Source: Methylobacterium oryzae
Lineage (GTDB): Bacteria > Pseudomonadota > Alphaproteobacteria > Rhizobiales > Beijerinckiaceae
Reading direction: 5' to 3'
Assembly (NCBI RefSeq): GCF_021398735.1
Contig: NZ_CP090350.1
Coordinates: 382,001-446,000, forward strand
DNA length: 64,000 bases
Position 1 is the first letter of the stretch. Every line of letters begins with the position of its first letter. Of this stretch, positions 8,792-17,331 are shown piece by piece. The translations under genes and the position numbers were made by a program. The notes under the pieces are model-generated. The model saw only the letters and a program-made list of their open reading frames with translations, did no database searches and was not told where the DNA came from.

Positions 8792-9706
8792 CTACGCGGC
8801 AATGGCCGCGGGTGGTAGCTGCGCAGCGCGGATATCGGCCGGTGGCCGGAACCCGTGTCGCTCGATCAGCCAAGTCTCATTGTAGAGATCCCGGAACGCC
8901 AGCAGGCCGTGGCGCAGATCCTCGACCGTATCGAAGTGCTCGACCCACAACAGGTTCTCCTTGAGGGTGCGGATGAAGCGCTCGGCGCAGCCATTCCCCT
9001 CCGGGGCGCGCACGAAGGCGGGCGAACTCGCGATGCCTAGGAACGCGAGCTCCGCCTGGAAGGCGTCCGCCATGTACTGGCTTCCGTGATCGTGCCGGAC
9101 GCTCAGGCCGGAAGCGATCTCGGCCGCGAAGCCGCCGAAGCGCTGCCGCACCCCTTGGCGGATCGGCTCCAGCGCCTCGAAGCGCGTGGCCCGGCGGGCC
9201 GCATGGATGCCCACGCACTCGGCCGAGCAGTGATCGATGGCCACGAACACCGCGACCTGCCCCTCGGCCGTCCAGGTGGTGGTCAGGTCGGTGCCCCACA
9301 TCGTGTCGACCCTGTCCGGGATGATGGTGCCGTCGTGGTTGCGCGGACCGCGCGGCGTACCGACCCGCGTGGGGGCCAACAGGTCGTGGGCGCGCATCAG
9401 GCGCAGCACCCGGCGCTTGGAGGTGCGCACGCCCTTCATGCGCAGCCGTGCCCAGACCTTGCGATGGCCTTCGCCGTGGAAGGGGCTGTCGGCCAGGATG
9501 GCGCGGATCCGCATGAGCAGTGCGGCATCCGGCATCGCCCCGACCGGGCCGGGCCGCCGCGCGGGATCGGACCCGGCCTCCGATCCGAGCCCTGAGCGGG
9601 GCGGTGAGAGATGCCGGTGGACGGTGGCGCGCGACACGCGCCAGATCCGGCACACCCGAGCCAGCCCGTAGACGCTGCCGCTGGCCGGCGAGACGGTCCG
9701 GCTCAT
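8792..9706 (-). CDS. IS3-family transposase OrfB (DDE integrase domain)
   Basis: 304 residues. The N-terminal HTH_21-like region (about 60-120, ADSPFHGEGHRKVWARLR) leads into the rve integrase core with the DDE residues in WGTDLTTTW, the HDHGSQYMAD segment and GNGCAERFIRTLKENL. It overlaps orfA by four bases; in IS3 elements the full OrfAB transposase is usually made by a -1 ribosomal frameshift at this junction. The frame is open throughout, so the element may still be active. Confidence 0.92.
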   Translation of the reverse strand: MSRTVSPASGSVYGLARVCRIWRVSRATVHRHLSPPRSGLGSEAGSDPARRPGPVGAMPDAALLMRIRAILADSPFHGEGHRKVWARLRMKGVRTSKRRVLRLMRAHDLLAPTRVGTPRGPRNHDGTIIPDRVDTMWGTDLTTTWTAEGQVAVFVAIDHCSAECVGIHAARRATRFEALEPIRQGVRQRFGGFAAEIASGLSVRHDHGSQYMADAFQAELAFLGIASSPAFVRAPEGNGCAERFIRTLKENLLWVEHFDTVEDLRHGLLAFRDLYNETWLIERHGFRPPADIRAAQLPPAAIAA

Positions 9707-10059
9707 GGCCGCGACCGCCTGCGGGCCAAAGGGCCGGCGCCACGCGCCTCCAGGGCGGCGACCTTGGCCTCCAGCAGCTCGCGCTCAAGCAGCATCTCGC
9801 CGAGCTTGGCCTTGAGACGCCCGCTCTCCAGCGCGTCCGCATCGAGGGGCCGGGTGGACAGGCTGGCCTCGCCCGCCGCCAGGAAAGCATCGCGCCAGCC
9901 CGACAAGGTCGCCGCCGTCACGCCCAGGCCGCGCGAGACGCTCTCCAGGTCCTCACCACGCAGAAGCCGCAACACCGCGTCCCGCTTGCGCTGCCTGGAC
10001 ATGCGCCCACCCCGGCCAAGTCCGACCGCACCGGCAACCGCTCCTGTAGTCGTCGTCAT
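9703..10059 (-). CDS. IS3-family transposase OrfA
   Basis: 118 residues. It contains the helix-turn-helix of IS3 OrfA proteins (KRDAVLRLLRGEDLESVSRG, then VTAATLSGWRDAFLAAG) and a leucine-zipper-like C-terminal helix (KLGEMLLERELLEAKVAAL) used for multimerisation. The ATG at 10059 has an AGGGG about nine bases upstream; an in-frame GTG at 10068 and an ATG at 10002 are alternatives. Its end overlaps orfB in the -1 frame. Confidence 0.85.
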   Translation of the reverse strand: MTTTTGAVAGAVGLGRGGRMSRQRKRDAVLRLLRGEDLESVSRGLGVTAATLSGWRDAFLAAGEASLSTRPLDADALESGRLKAKLGEMLLERELLEAKVAALEARGAGPLARRRSRP

Positions 10060-10164
10060 CGTTCTCACCCCTGAGGCGGAGACCGTCCGCTAACGGGGTG
10101 TCTCAAGCAACCGTGGGGCGGAGGACTTTGGAGAAGCGCCGACGGCGGTCCGGGCGGCCGGGTA

Positions 10165-10188
10165 GGGTGGTTTTCCGTCGGTCTGCTA
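10165..10188 (-). repeat. Intergenic repeat, second motif, diverged copy
   Basis: On the plus strand GGGTGGTTTTCCGTCGGTCT then GCTA. It is a worn copy of the motif at 4382-4405 and 13435-13458. It lies in the 260-base gap between the IS3 element and the ECF41 sigma gene, where I see no gene. Confidence 0.5.
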
Positions 10189-10365
10189 TTGATCGGCAGC
10201 AGGGGAGAGCGGACATCGCGCCGCGCCTGCTTCCTACTGTCAACCGAAGACCAAGGGGCAGTCGGCCGCGACCTCGGCGGTTATTGCCTTCAGCCTCCAA
10301 CGACCGGGGCACATCTTGAGAGGCTGAATGTCAGGCAAGCCGACCCGGGGGCGCCCGCTGCCTGA

Positions 10366-11271
10366 TCACTGTGTCCGCGAGGTAGGGACCGGTGCCACCG
10401 CGAGCGCCTGCGCGACGTGGCGGAGCTTGTCGGGATTGCGGGTAATGTAGATCGCGGTGATTTGGCCGTCCTCGATGGCGAGCGCAGTTGTTTGGAGAAC
10501 GTCGCCGCGTTCGCGGCTGATATAGCCGGGCAAGCCGTCGATCCAGACGGGTTCGAGTATCTGCGCCCAGCCTTGCCCCCATTTGCGCCGCACACCCTCG
10601 AACATGCGCAGGAGGCGGTCCAATCCAGTGATGGGGTTGATGAAGGCCAAAACCTTGCCGCCGCCATCGGAGCGCAGCACCGCATTCTCGGCGAGAAGTG
10701 TACGCAGCGCTGCGGTGTCGCCGCTGGTGGATGCCGCGAAGAAGGCCTGTGCAATCCGCTCGCCCTCTTCGCGCTCTACGGGGAAGCGCGGACGCGCAGC
10801 CTCCACGTTCCGCCGTGCCCGGACGGCGAGTTGGCGCACGGCCGCCGCCTCCCGGTCAAGCGTGTCTGCCACCTCGCCGAGCGGCACGCCGAAGACGTCG
10901 TGGAGGAGAAATGCCGCCCGCTCGAGCGGCGACAGACGCTCCAGCGCCATCATCAGCGTCAGCGTTAGGTCATCTTTGTCCAGCCCATCCTCCTGGTTCT
11001 CGACGAGTGGATCGGGCAGCCAAGCGCCGACGTAGGTCTCCCGGCGGGCGCGGGCCGACTTCATCTCGTCGAGGCAGAGGCGCGTAACGATGCGCGCGAG
11101 GAACGGATAGGGAGCAGAGACCTTCGTCTGGTCCACCGCCACCCAGCGCAGCCAGGCATTCTGCACGACATCCTCCGCTTCGCTGCGCGAGCCAAGCATG
11201 CGGTAGGCGATGCGCAACAGCCGCGCGCGATGGACCTCGAAGGTCGCCGTGGCAATTTCGGCCTGCGACAT
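10366..11271 (-). CDS. ECF41-family sigma factor with SnoaL-like C-terminal domain
   Basis: 301 residues. Region 2 (about 10-80: RARLLRIAYRMLGSRSEAED, VVQNAWLRW) and region 4 (about 115-165: LSPLERAAFLLHDVFGVPLG) are followed by a fused NTF2/SnoaL-like domain (about 185-300). Two ECF41 signatures are present: DGGGK in the SnoaL domain and NPDK near the end. In this family the extension, not a separate anti-sigma factor, controls activity. The ATG at 11271 has GAGGAA six bases upstream; an earlier ATG at 11319 lacks one. The three genes behind it on the same strand are the kind ECF41 factors control, and two carry matching promoters. Confidence 0.93.
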   Translation of the reverse strand: MSQAEIATATFEVHRARLLRIAYRMLGSRSEAEDVVQNAWLRWVAVDQTKVSAPYPFLARIVTRLCLDEMKSARARRETYVGAWLPDPLVENQEDGLDKDDLTLTLMMALERLSPLERAAFLLHDVFGVPLGEVADTLDREAAAVRQLAVRARRNVEAARPRFPVEREEGERIAQAFFAASTSGDTAALRTLLAENAVLRSDGGGKVLAFINPITGLDRLLRMFEGVRRKWGQGWAQILEPVWIDGLPGYISRERGDVLQTTALAIEDGQITAIYITRNPDKLRHVAQALAVAPVPTSRTQ

Positions 11272-11366
11272 GGCCCGTTCCTCGTAAACGAAGCCGGTTG
11301 AGCGAATGTGGATGACCATCGGCTATCCTCGCCGCCTTGAACAGCTGAGTTCCCGCGCCGCCGCTG

Positions 11367-11783
11367 TTAGGGTCGGTCCGGCGTCGTCAACACCCGGTCA
11401 GCCGTGTCCACGACGAAGACGGCGAGGAGCTTGGAGGGCTCGATGTCGCTGGCATTAGCGCTGACACCGTGGTGATCACCGGGCATTTCGACAAAGCTCT
11501 CCCCGACGCGGAAGACTTTCTCCGGGCCGTCGTTGATCCGGCTGCGCACCTCGCCCTCGATCACAGTTGCCGTGATGAAGGCAGATGCGGCGTGGGTGTG
11601 GGACGGTGAGGACCCGCCCGGACCGTACTCGACGAGGACGCCGCGCAGGCTCTTGCCGGGAACTGAAGGTAGTGGATGGTCAAAGATCGTCGTGACCCGG
11701 GCCTCGCCCCTCGCAACATCGGCCGCAATCGCGGGAACGACGGAGACGGCAACGAGGGCGCCCAGCAGAAATGCTCTGAACAT
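11367..11783 (-). CDS. Secreted cupin-domain protein
   Basis: 138 residues. The start at 11783 gives a Sec signal peptide (about 1-20, FLLGALVAVSVVPAIAA). The cupin barrel spans about 45-125, with metal-ligand motif GGSSPSHTHAASAF (two His) and a later PGDHHGVSAN (His) that completes the site. It probably acts in the periplasm; the reaction is unknown. It lies between the ECF41 sigma gene (95 bases downstream) and the NAD(P)-binding protein gene (40 bases upstream), so it is probably the second gene of the transcript begun at the promoter near 12650. Confidence 0.85.
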   Translation of the reverse strand: MFRAFLLGALVAVSVVPAIAADVARGEARVTTIFDHPLPSVPGKSLRGVLVEYGPGGSSPSHTHAASAFITATVIEGEVRSRINDGPEKVFRVGESFVEMPGDHHGVSANASDIEPSKLLAVFVVDTADRVLTTPDRP

Positions 11784-11823
11784 GGAAGGGCCTTTCTTCG
11801 TGGATGAGGAGAAGCGCAGCGGT

Positions 11824-12573
11824 TCAGGCAGCAGCGAGCCAACTCTCGAACCGCGTCGGCCCGAGCCGTGCCGCTTCCGCATGCTCGGGAACAAGCGAAC
11901 CCTTATCGAGCGCAGCGCCGAAGTAGCGCGCCGCCCTGTCGGCTAGCACCTCCCGACGGTCGCCGGTGGATGCGACCGAGTGGGCGACGAAGTCGCGGAA
12001 CGGCAGGCGGTCCGGCCCGGCGATCTCGATCGTCGCGTTGCACGGGGGAGCAAGCGCGACTTCGGCGAGCGCTGCGGCTACATCGGCGGCGGCGATCGGC
12101 TGGAAGTCGGCATCGGGAACAACGATGCGGTCGCCTGCGACGGAAGCCTGGGCAATCGTCGCGACGAACTCGAAGAATTGCGTGGCCCGGACGACGGTGT
12201 AGGGAAGGTCAGAAGCTGCGATCAGTCGCTCCTGCGCGACCTTCGCGAGAAAGTATCCGTTCCCCTCCAGGCGGTCCGTGCCGACGATGGATAGGGCGAC
12301 GTGATGTTTCACACCCGCTTCGCGCTCCGCGGCGAGGAGGTTGCGGCCAGAGCGCTCGAAGAAGTCGAGCACCGCCGCGTCCTCAAAGGACGGAGAGTTC
12401 GACACGTCAACGACGACGTCGGCTCCGGCAAGAACTTTGGCCAAGCCTTCGCCCGTCAGCGCATTCACCCCGCTGCTCGGCGAAGCCGCAATGGCCTCAT
12501 GTCCTTGTCGCGACAGTTCGGCCGTCAGATGCCTGCCGATGAGGCCGCTTCCGCCAATCACCACGATCTTCAT
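11824..12573 (-). CDS. NmrA-like NAD(P)-binding oxidoreductase
   Basis: 249 residues beginning MKIVVIGGSGLIGRHLTAEL, a Rossmann GxxGxxG fold (atypical SDR). The catalytic Tyr-Lys pair of classical SDRs is not evident, and the pattern VVDVSNSPSFED...HHVALSIVGTDRL with PYTVVRATQFFEF matches the NmrA/SDR_a5 group. Members bind NAD(P)H and act as reductases or redox sensors. The start at 12573 is fixed by the Rossmann motif. An ECF41-type promoter lies about 70 bases upstream, so it is a predicted target of the sigma factor encoded downstream. Confidence 0.88.
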   Translation of the reverse strand: MKIVVIGGSGLIGRHLTAELSRQGHEAIAASPSSGVNALTGEGLAKVLAGADVVVDVSNSPSFEDAAVLDFFERSGRNLLAAEREAGVKHHVALSIVGTDRLEGNGYFLAKVAQERLIAASDLPYTVVRATQFFEFVATIAQASVAGDRIVVPDADFQPIAAADVAAALAEVALAPPCNATIEIAGPDRLPFRDFVAHSVASTGDRREVLADRAARYFGAALDKGSLVPEHAEAARLGPTRFESWLAAA

Positions 12574-12643
12574 GGTTCCTGTCTCCTTGTTCGAGAACGG
12601 ACGGGGCGGCTCCTTGCCGCATTCAGGCGTCCGTCGAACAAAT

Positions 12644-12671
12644 GACGAGGCGGGTCCGTCCCAATGTGACA
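12644..12671 (-). promoter_or_regulatory. ECF41-type promoter
   Basis: Read on the minus strand: TGTCACA (12671-12665), 17 bases, CGTC (12647-12644). This matches the published ECF41 consensus (TGTCACA and CGTC with about 16-17 bases between). It lies about 70 bases before the NmrA-like gene. Confidence 0.8.
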
Positions 12672-12781
12672 TGCCCCGGAAAAAATCAGCGACGTGAGAC
12701 GTGGAACTGCCGCCGGAGATCGATTGACATCCGCGGGAATGGGACGGCGCTGGCGCCGCCCCTGACGGAGCGCAGAACCGA

Positions 12782-13237
12782 CTAAATTTGTGCCTGGACC
12801 GGGAGGCGGAAGGGTGCGCCGAGGCGGTTGAACGCGTTCATCGCCGCGATGGTGATCGTGAGGTCCACGAGATCCTTGGACGCGAATGCTGTGCTTGCCG
12901 CCGCATAGGCCTCATCGGAAGCGTGCGTATCGCCGACCAGCGTGACTTCCTCCGCCCACGCGAGCGCGGCGCGGTATTGGTCAGGAAACAGGTGAGGTAC
13001 CTCGGCCCAGACCGGAACCAGAGCGACCTTCTCGAACGGCATCGTCTTAAGAAGATCCCGGGTGTGCAAGTCGATGCAGTGCGCGCAGCCATTAATCTGC
13101 GACACTCGCAGAAAGACGAGATGGATCAGCTCATTGGGTAGATCGGTGTCAGTGGTGATGTAGTGATGAATGCCATAGAGCGCTTTGGCCCCCTTCGGGG
13201 CCACCTCGTTCCAGACCAATCGCTTAATCTCGCTCAT
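12782..13237 (-). CDS. AhpD-like carboxymuconolactone decarboxylase family protein
   Basis: 151 residues, all helical, with the peroxidase-type motif NGCAHCIDLHTRDL (CxxC then His) of AhpD proteins. The preceding helix LPNELIHLVFLRVSQI is typical of the family. Such proteins reduce peroxides or act as redox partners of AhpC. The ATG at 13237 opens MSEIKRLVWNEVAP, the natural start of the domain. It is the archetypal partner of ECF41 sigma factors and has its own ECF41-type promoter 50-75 bases upstream, so it forms a second transcription unit of the same small regulon. Confidence 0.92.
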   Translation of the reverse strand: MSEIKRLVWNEVAPKGAKALYGIHHYITTDTDLPNELIHLVFLRVSQINGCAHCIDLHTRDLLKTMPFEKVALVPVWAEVPHLFPDQYRAALAWAEEVTLVGDTHASDEAYAAASTAFASKDLVDLTITIAAMNAFNRLGAPFRLPVQAQI

Positions 13238-13284
13238 GTCTCGTCCTTGTGCTCGGAGCGCCGGCGATCGACGTTCGAAGCTAT

Positions 13285-13311
13285 GACGAACCGATCTGCA
13301 CGGTTGTGACA
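13285..13311 (-). promoter_or_regulatory. ECF41-type promoter
   Basis: Read on the minus strand: TGTCACA (13311-13305), 16 bases, CGTC (13288-13285), about 48 bases before the AhpD-like start codon. It has the same two boxes as the promoter at 12644-12671. I found no such pair before the sigma gene itself. Confidence 0.82.
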
Positions 13312-13434
13312 TGCGATGCCGCCTTCTCTCACAAAGCGGATCATCTTCCAGCCGAGAGCATCTACGTCCGCTTCCAAGCGGGCCGAGCAGGTAGATTGAC
13401 GACCTACATGGGTCGGGTGCGGAAGGGCTGCTCG

Positions 13435-13458
13435 GGGTGGATTTCCGCCGGTCCGCTT
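13435..13458 (-). repeat. Intergenic repeat, second motif
   Basis: On the plus strand GGGTGGATTTCCGCCGGTCC then GCTT, 22 of 24 positions identical to 4382-4405. The whole stretch 13312-13619 has no gene; it holds this repeat and the promoter of the IclR regulator. Confidence 0.6.
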
Positions 13459-13619
13459 TCGGGCAGAAAGACACCGAGGCGGACGCAGCCTTCCCGGAGG
13501 CGGTAGGGCGAAAGTGTGCGCTTTGAGCTCAGGTCTCGATGAGGCATCGCCGGTCGGTAGCCCTTGCATGTTCGTGCAACTAGGGCACAGCCGAGCGTAA
13601 GCCGTACGAGGAAGCCAAC

Positions 13620-14426
13620 GTGGCCGATGAACTTGACAGGTCGCGCGACGCGCCACTGGATCGGGCCCTGGCCATCCTGACCTTCGTGGCCGAGCAGCGG
13701 AAGGCACTGTCGGCGGCCGAGATCGCCTCGGCCCTCGCCCTGCCGCTTCCCACCGCGCATCGACTTATCGGCAACCTTGAGGACCGCGGTCTAATCCAGA
13801 AGGCCCTCGGCACGAAGCGCTATGTCGTCGGGAGCACGCTGGTCACCCTCTCGGCCAAGACCATCGGGGCAGCCTTCCGCACCGTGCGGCGGCACGCGGT
13901 CCTGAGCGCGGTGGCCGACCGGATCGGCGAGCAGTGCGAGATCGGCATCGTCCGCGACAACGCGGTGGCATACGTCGACAGCGTGCAGACGAAGCAACAG
14001 CAGGGCCTGCAGTTCAATCCCGGATCAGCCGCACCGCTCCACTGCACCTCGACGGGCAAGATCTACATGAGCCGGCTGCCTACCAAGGTCCGGCAACGAC
14101 TCGCCCACTCCCTTCCGCTCGCGCAGTACACTCCGACGACCATCGCGGACCCGAAGACGCTTCTCGCTCAGCTCGACGTGATCCGGCGCAGGGGCTGGGC
14201 GAAAACCAACGAGGAATACGTACTCGGCGTCGTCGGCTGCGCCGTGCCCATCGTCTCGCCGAAGGGGGACCTGATCGCTTGCCTGGGCGTGTCGGTGCCC
14301 TCCGCCCGCGTCGGCTTCGAGGACCTCGACGCGTTCATCGAGCCCCTGCAGGAAGCGGCCGCCCTCCTGTCCAGCACCATCCTGCAAGACAACGAAGATT
14401 TCGATAATTCTCAATTTTCGGAATGA
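13620..14426 (+). CDS. IclR family transcriptional regulator
   Basis: 268 residues from a GTG start. The winged helix (about 12-75) reads LDRALAILTFVAEQRKALSA, then LPTAHRLIGNLEDRGLIQ. The effector domain (about 90-255) has the family motifs GEQCEIGIVRDNAVAYVDS, GSAAPLHCTSTGKIYMS and the EEYVLGVVGCAVPIVSPKG ligand loop. It is encoded directly upstream of an aminotransferase, amino-acid symporter, periplasmic binding protein and aspartase on the same strand, and most likely controls that locus in response to an amino or keto acid. Confidence 0.92.
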   Translation: MADELDRSRDAPLDRALAILTFVAEQRKALSAAEIASALALPLPTAHRLIGNLEDRGLIQKALGTKRYVVGSTLVTLSAKTIGAAFRTVRRHAVLSAVADRIGEQCEIGIVRDNAVAYVDSVQTKQQQGLQFNPGSAAPLHCTSTGKIYMSRLPTKVRQRLAHSLPLAQYTPTTIADPKTLLAQLDVIRRRGWAKTNEEYVLGVVGCAVPIVSPKGDLIACLGVSVPSARVGFEDLDAFIEPLQEAAALLSSTILQDNEDFDNSQFSE

Positions 14427-14626
14427 AAAATACCGCTGGATGATGATCCGGCTCGACGCGTAGCGGATGTAGTGTATTTTCTTGTCATGCCACTGACATG
14501 CCCGGCTTTTGGGCACGGATTGGCAGATAAATTAGCACTGCCGCCATTCAAAGCTTGAGATGGGTCGAAGGCTCGCCGGGACTTCCGGCGCAACGCCTCG
14601 TCGCGTCTGCGCTACCGGAGGGTATC

Positions 14627-15808
14627 ATGACCCAGCACTACGACGTCGCCGCCGTTCGTCAGGCGTTTCCGGCCGCCGAGCACGTGGTCTATCTCGACAG
14701 CGGCTTCCAGACCCCGCTCTCCCGCCCCGTGAAGGAGGCGTACGAGCGCTTCCTGCGCGAAGGGTTCGAGACCGCCGGCCCCAAGCAAGTCTGGCTCAGC
14801 CGCCTCGAAGAGACCCGCGCCAAGGTCGCGACGCTGCTCGGCGCGCAGCCCCACGAGATCGCATTCACCAAGAACACCTCGGAGAGCATGAACATCGCCG
14901 CCAACGCGCTGCCGCTGAAGGCCGGCGACAAGGTGCTGATGATCCACGGCGACCATCCGAACAACGCCTACGCCTTCCTCAACCTGAAGAAGAAGGGCGT
15001 CGAGGTCGTGTTCATCCCGATGACCCAGGTGGTGAACGCCGACAGCTTCCGCTCGCACATCGACGACAGGACGCGGGCGATCTCCATGTCGCACGTCACC
15101 TTCCACGCCGGCCATCGGTTCGATGTCGAGAGCGTCGGCGAGCTTTGCGAGCGGCACGGCCTCTACTTCGTCGTCGATGTGATGCAGGGCATCGGCGTGA
15201 CGCCCATCGACGCCAAGACGATGAAGGCGACCTTCATCGGCTCGGGCACCCACAAGGGCCTGCTGGTGCCCCAGGGGTTGGGCCTGCTCTACTGGGACTC
15301 CTCCAAGATCGAGATGGAGCCGGCCTACCTCGCCGCGGCCAGCCTCGCCGAGCCGCCGACCGACTTCATCGCCCGCGAGGACAACATGGCCCTGCCGGCG
15401 ACGGCGGGCCGGTTCGAGCTCGGCAACTACAACCTCCCGGCCATCCAGGGCCTGGGTGCCGCCATCGACCTCATCAACACGGTCGGCATCGAGAACATCG
15501 AGGGCCACTGCTTCGACCTCGGCGACTACCTCATCGAGCGCCTCGACGAACTCGATGTCGGCCTGGTCGGCCCGCGCGACCGCCAGCACCGCGCGCCGCA
15601 TATCTACGTCATCGCCCTGCCGGCGGCAGAGTGGCTCGACTACTTCACGCAGAACGGCATCCGCGTCTCGCCCGAGCGCGACGGCATCCGGGTGTCGCTC
15701 GGGATGTTCAACACCACGGCGGACATCGATCGGCTGATCGAGGCGGTCCGCGCCCGCAACGTGCCCTCGACGCAGGCGCGCACGGCTGTGCTGTCCAAGC
15801 TCGGATAG
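14627..15808 (+). CDS. Class V aminotransferase / cysteine desulfurase-like PLP enzyme
   Basis: 393 residues, fold type I. The PLP lysine is Lys210 in GSGTHKGLL; the cofactor-stacking and ring-nitrogen region is FVVDVMQG with Asp184 and Gln187. TKNTSESMNIAANAL near 81-95 is the phosphate-binding region. The pattern fits the isopenicillin N epimerase/cysteine-desulfurase branch, but there is no mobile catalytic-Cys loop of a true desulfurase. The ATG at 14627 follows CGGAGGG. Neighbours point to metabolism of an aspartate- or glutamate-like amino acid rather than sulfur transfer. Confidence 0.88.
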   Translation: MTQHYDVAAVRQAFPAAEHVVYLDSGFQTPLSRPVKEAYERFLREGFETAGPKQVWLSRLEETRAKVATLLGAQPHEIAFTKNTSESMNIAANALPLKAGDKVLMIHGDHPNNAYAFLNLKKKGVEVVFIPMTQVVNADSFRSHIDDRTRAISMSHVTFHAGHRFDVESVGELCERHGLYFVVDVMQGIGVTPIDAKTMKATFIGSGTHKGLLVPQGLGLLYWDSSKIEMEPAYLAAASLAEPPTDFIAREDNMALPATAGRFELGNYNLPAIQGLGAAIDLINTVGIENIEGHCFDLGDYLIERLDELDVGLVGPRDRQHRAPHIYVIALPAAEWLDYFTQNGIRVSPERDGIRVSLGMFNTTADIDRLIEAVRARNVPSTQARTAVLSKLG

Positions 15809-15913
15809 GCCGACGGGCCTCTCCAATCCTGATCGTTTCCGGCAGCCGAGACGCAATAAAAACAAGCGCCACGCTCGATTGCCGCTCCACTCGGTGGCGC
15901 GGAGGACGACGTC

Positions 15914-17245
15914 ATGCAGGTGAGCAGCAAACCTCACGCCTCGAACAGGCTGACCACATACATCATGGTCAGCTTGTTCCTCGGAATATCGACCGGTTAC
16001 CTGTGCAACACTTTCGCGACGCCGGCCGAGGCCAAGGCAATTGCCGGGTACTTTACCATCGTGTCGGACGTCTTCCTGCGCATGATCAAGATGATCATCG
16101 CACCGCTGGTGTTCGCCACCATCGTCTCCGGCATCTCCAGCCTCGGCGCGAGTGGCGGCGCCGTTGGCCGGGTAGCCTTCAAGGCGCTGGGCTGGTTCAT
16201 CACCGCCTCCGTGGTGTCCCTGTCCATCGGCCTCCTGCTCGCCAACCTCCTGCATCCCGGTCACGGCCTGAACCTGCCGCTCCCTGAAGCCAGCGCCACC
16301 ATGAACCTGCAGACCGGTGCCCTGAACCTCAAGGATTTCGTGGCGCACGTCGTGCCCGTCAGCATCGTCCAGGCGATGGCGACCAACGAGGTGCTTCAGA
16401 TCCTCGTCTTCTCCGTCTTCTTCGGCTTCGCCCTGAGCTCCGTGAAGACCTCGCTCGCCCCGACCGTCGCCAAGTCGATCGACGAGATCGTCCCGATCAT
16501 GCTCAAGTTCACCGACTACGTGATGCGCTTCGCGCCGGTCGGCGTGTTCGCCGCGATGGCGGCCGTCATCACCACGCAGGGCGTCGGCGTGCTGGTGACC
16601 TACGGGAAGTTCGTCAGCGCCTTCTACTTCGGCCTCGCGGTTCTCTGGGTCGTCATCATCGCGGCCGGAACCGTGGTGCTCGGCGGGGCGATCAAGACCC
16701 TGCTGCGCCTGCTGCGGCAACCGATGATGATCGCCTTCTCCACGTCGAGCAGCGAGGCCGCCTTCCCGAAGATGGTCGAGCAGTTGATGAAGTTCGGCGT
16801 CTCGGAGCGCATCACCGGCTTCGTGCTGCCGCTGGGCTACTCGTTCAATCTAGACGGCTCGATGATGTACCAGACCTTCGCGGCCCTGTTCGTCGCGCAG
16901 GCCTTCGGCATCGAGATGGACCTCTCGACGCAGATCACCATGCTGCTGGTCCTGATGGTGACCAGCAAGGGCATCGCCGGCGTGCCCCGGGCCTCCCTAG
17001 TCGTGGTGGCGGCGACGATCCCCTCGTTCAACCTCCCCACCGCCGGTCTCGTCCTGCTGGTCGGCATCGACGCCTTCCTCGACATGGGCCGCACCATGAC
17101 GAACGTCATCGGCAACGGTGTCGCGACCGCCGTCGTCGCCAAGTGGGAGAACGAGCTCGGCGCCCCGGTCGAGGACGATGCCGAGTTCCTGTCCCCGGTC
17201 GGCGTCGTGACGCCGACCGGCGCGGCTCAAAGTGCTTCAGCCTAG
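15914..17245 (+). CDS. Dicarboxylate/amino acid:cation symporter (DAACS, DctA/GltP-like)
   Basis: 443 residues and several membrane helices in the GltPh-like fold. The hallmark transport-domain motifs are present in order: TSSSEAAFPKM (hairpin 1 serine-rich loop), GYSFNLDGSMMYQTF (helix 7), LMVTSKGIAGVPRASLVV (hairpin 2) and DMGRTMTNVIGNG (helix 8, Asp and Asn ligands). It would import aspartate, glutamate or C4-dicarboxylates with protons or sodium across the inner membrane. It is followed by a periplasmic binding protein and an aspartase, consistent with aspartate uptake and use. Confidence 0.94.
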   Translation: MQVSSKPHASNRLTTYIMVSLFLGISTGYLCNTFATPAEAKAIAGYFTIVSDVFLRMIKMIIAPLVFATIVSGISSLGASGGAVGRVAFKALGWFITASVVSLSIGLLLANLLHPGHGLNLPLPEASATMNLQTGALNLKDFVAHVVPVSIVQAMATNEVLQILVFSVFFGFALSSVKTSLAPTVAKSIDEIVPIMLKFTDYVMRFAPVGVFAAMAAVITTQGVGVLVTYGKFVSAFYFGLAVLWVVIIAAGTVVLGGAIKTLLRLLRQPMMIAFSTSSSEAAFPKMVEQLMKFGVSERITGFVLPLGYSFNLDGSMMYQTFAALFVAQAFGIEMDLSTQITMLLVLMVTSKGIAGVPRASLVVVAATIPSFNLPTAGLVLLVGIDAFLDMGRTMTNVIGNGVATAVVAKWENELGAPVEDDAEFLSPVGVVTPTGAAQSASA

Positions 17246-17331
17246 CCGACCAAACCCGTCCCGCGGCGCGCCGTGTGGTCAGGCCCCCCGAGACCCGACC
17301 GAGGTCCGTATCTATCCAGAGGAGATGATCG

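Larger units (their letters stand above)
8773..10105 (-). mobile_element. IS3-family insertion sequence, complete, 1333 bp
   Basis: Ends are marked by the 9-bp inverted repeat TGAGACACC (8773-8781) / GGTGTCTCA (10097-10105), with little similarity further in. It carries overlapping orfA and orfB on the minus strand. I see no obvious target duplication (left flank ends GGATTG, right flank begins AGCAACC). The outer flanks, CGAACGGCCGCTTTTG on the left and GACTTTGGAGAAGCGCC on the right, look like parts of the intergenic repeat material at 4230-4250 and 6320-6345. Confidence 0.85.

Noticed and set aside
8766..10112. Target-site duplication around the first IS3 element
   Set aside because: Left flank GGATTG and right flank AGCAACC share no 3-5 base repeat at the chosen ends.
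14612..16720. A 700-codon open frame on the minus strand across the aminotransferase and symporter genes
   Set aside because: It spans two well-recognised genes and has shadow-type composition with no domain.
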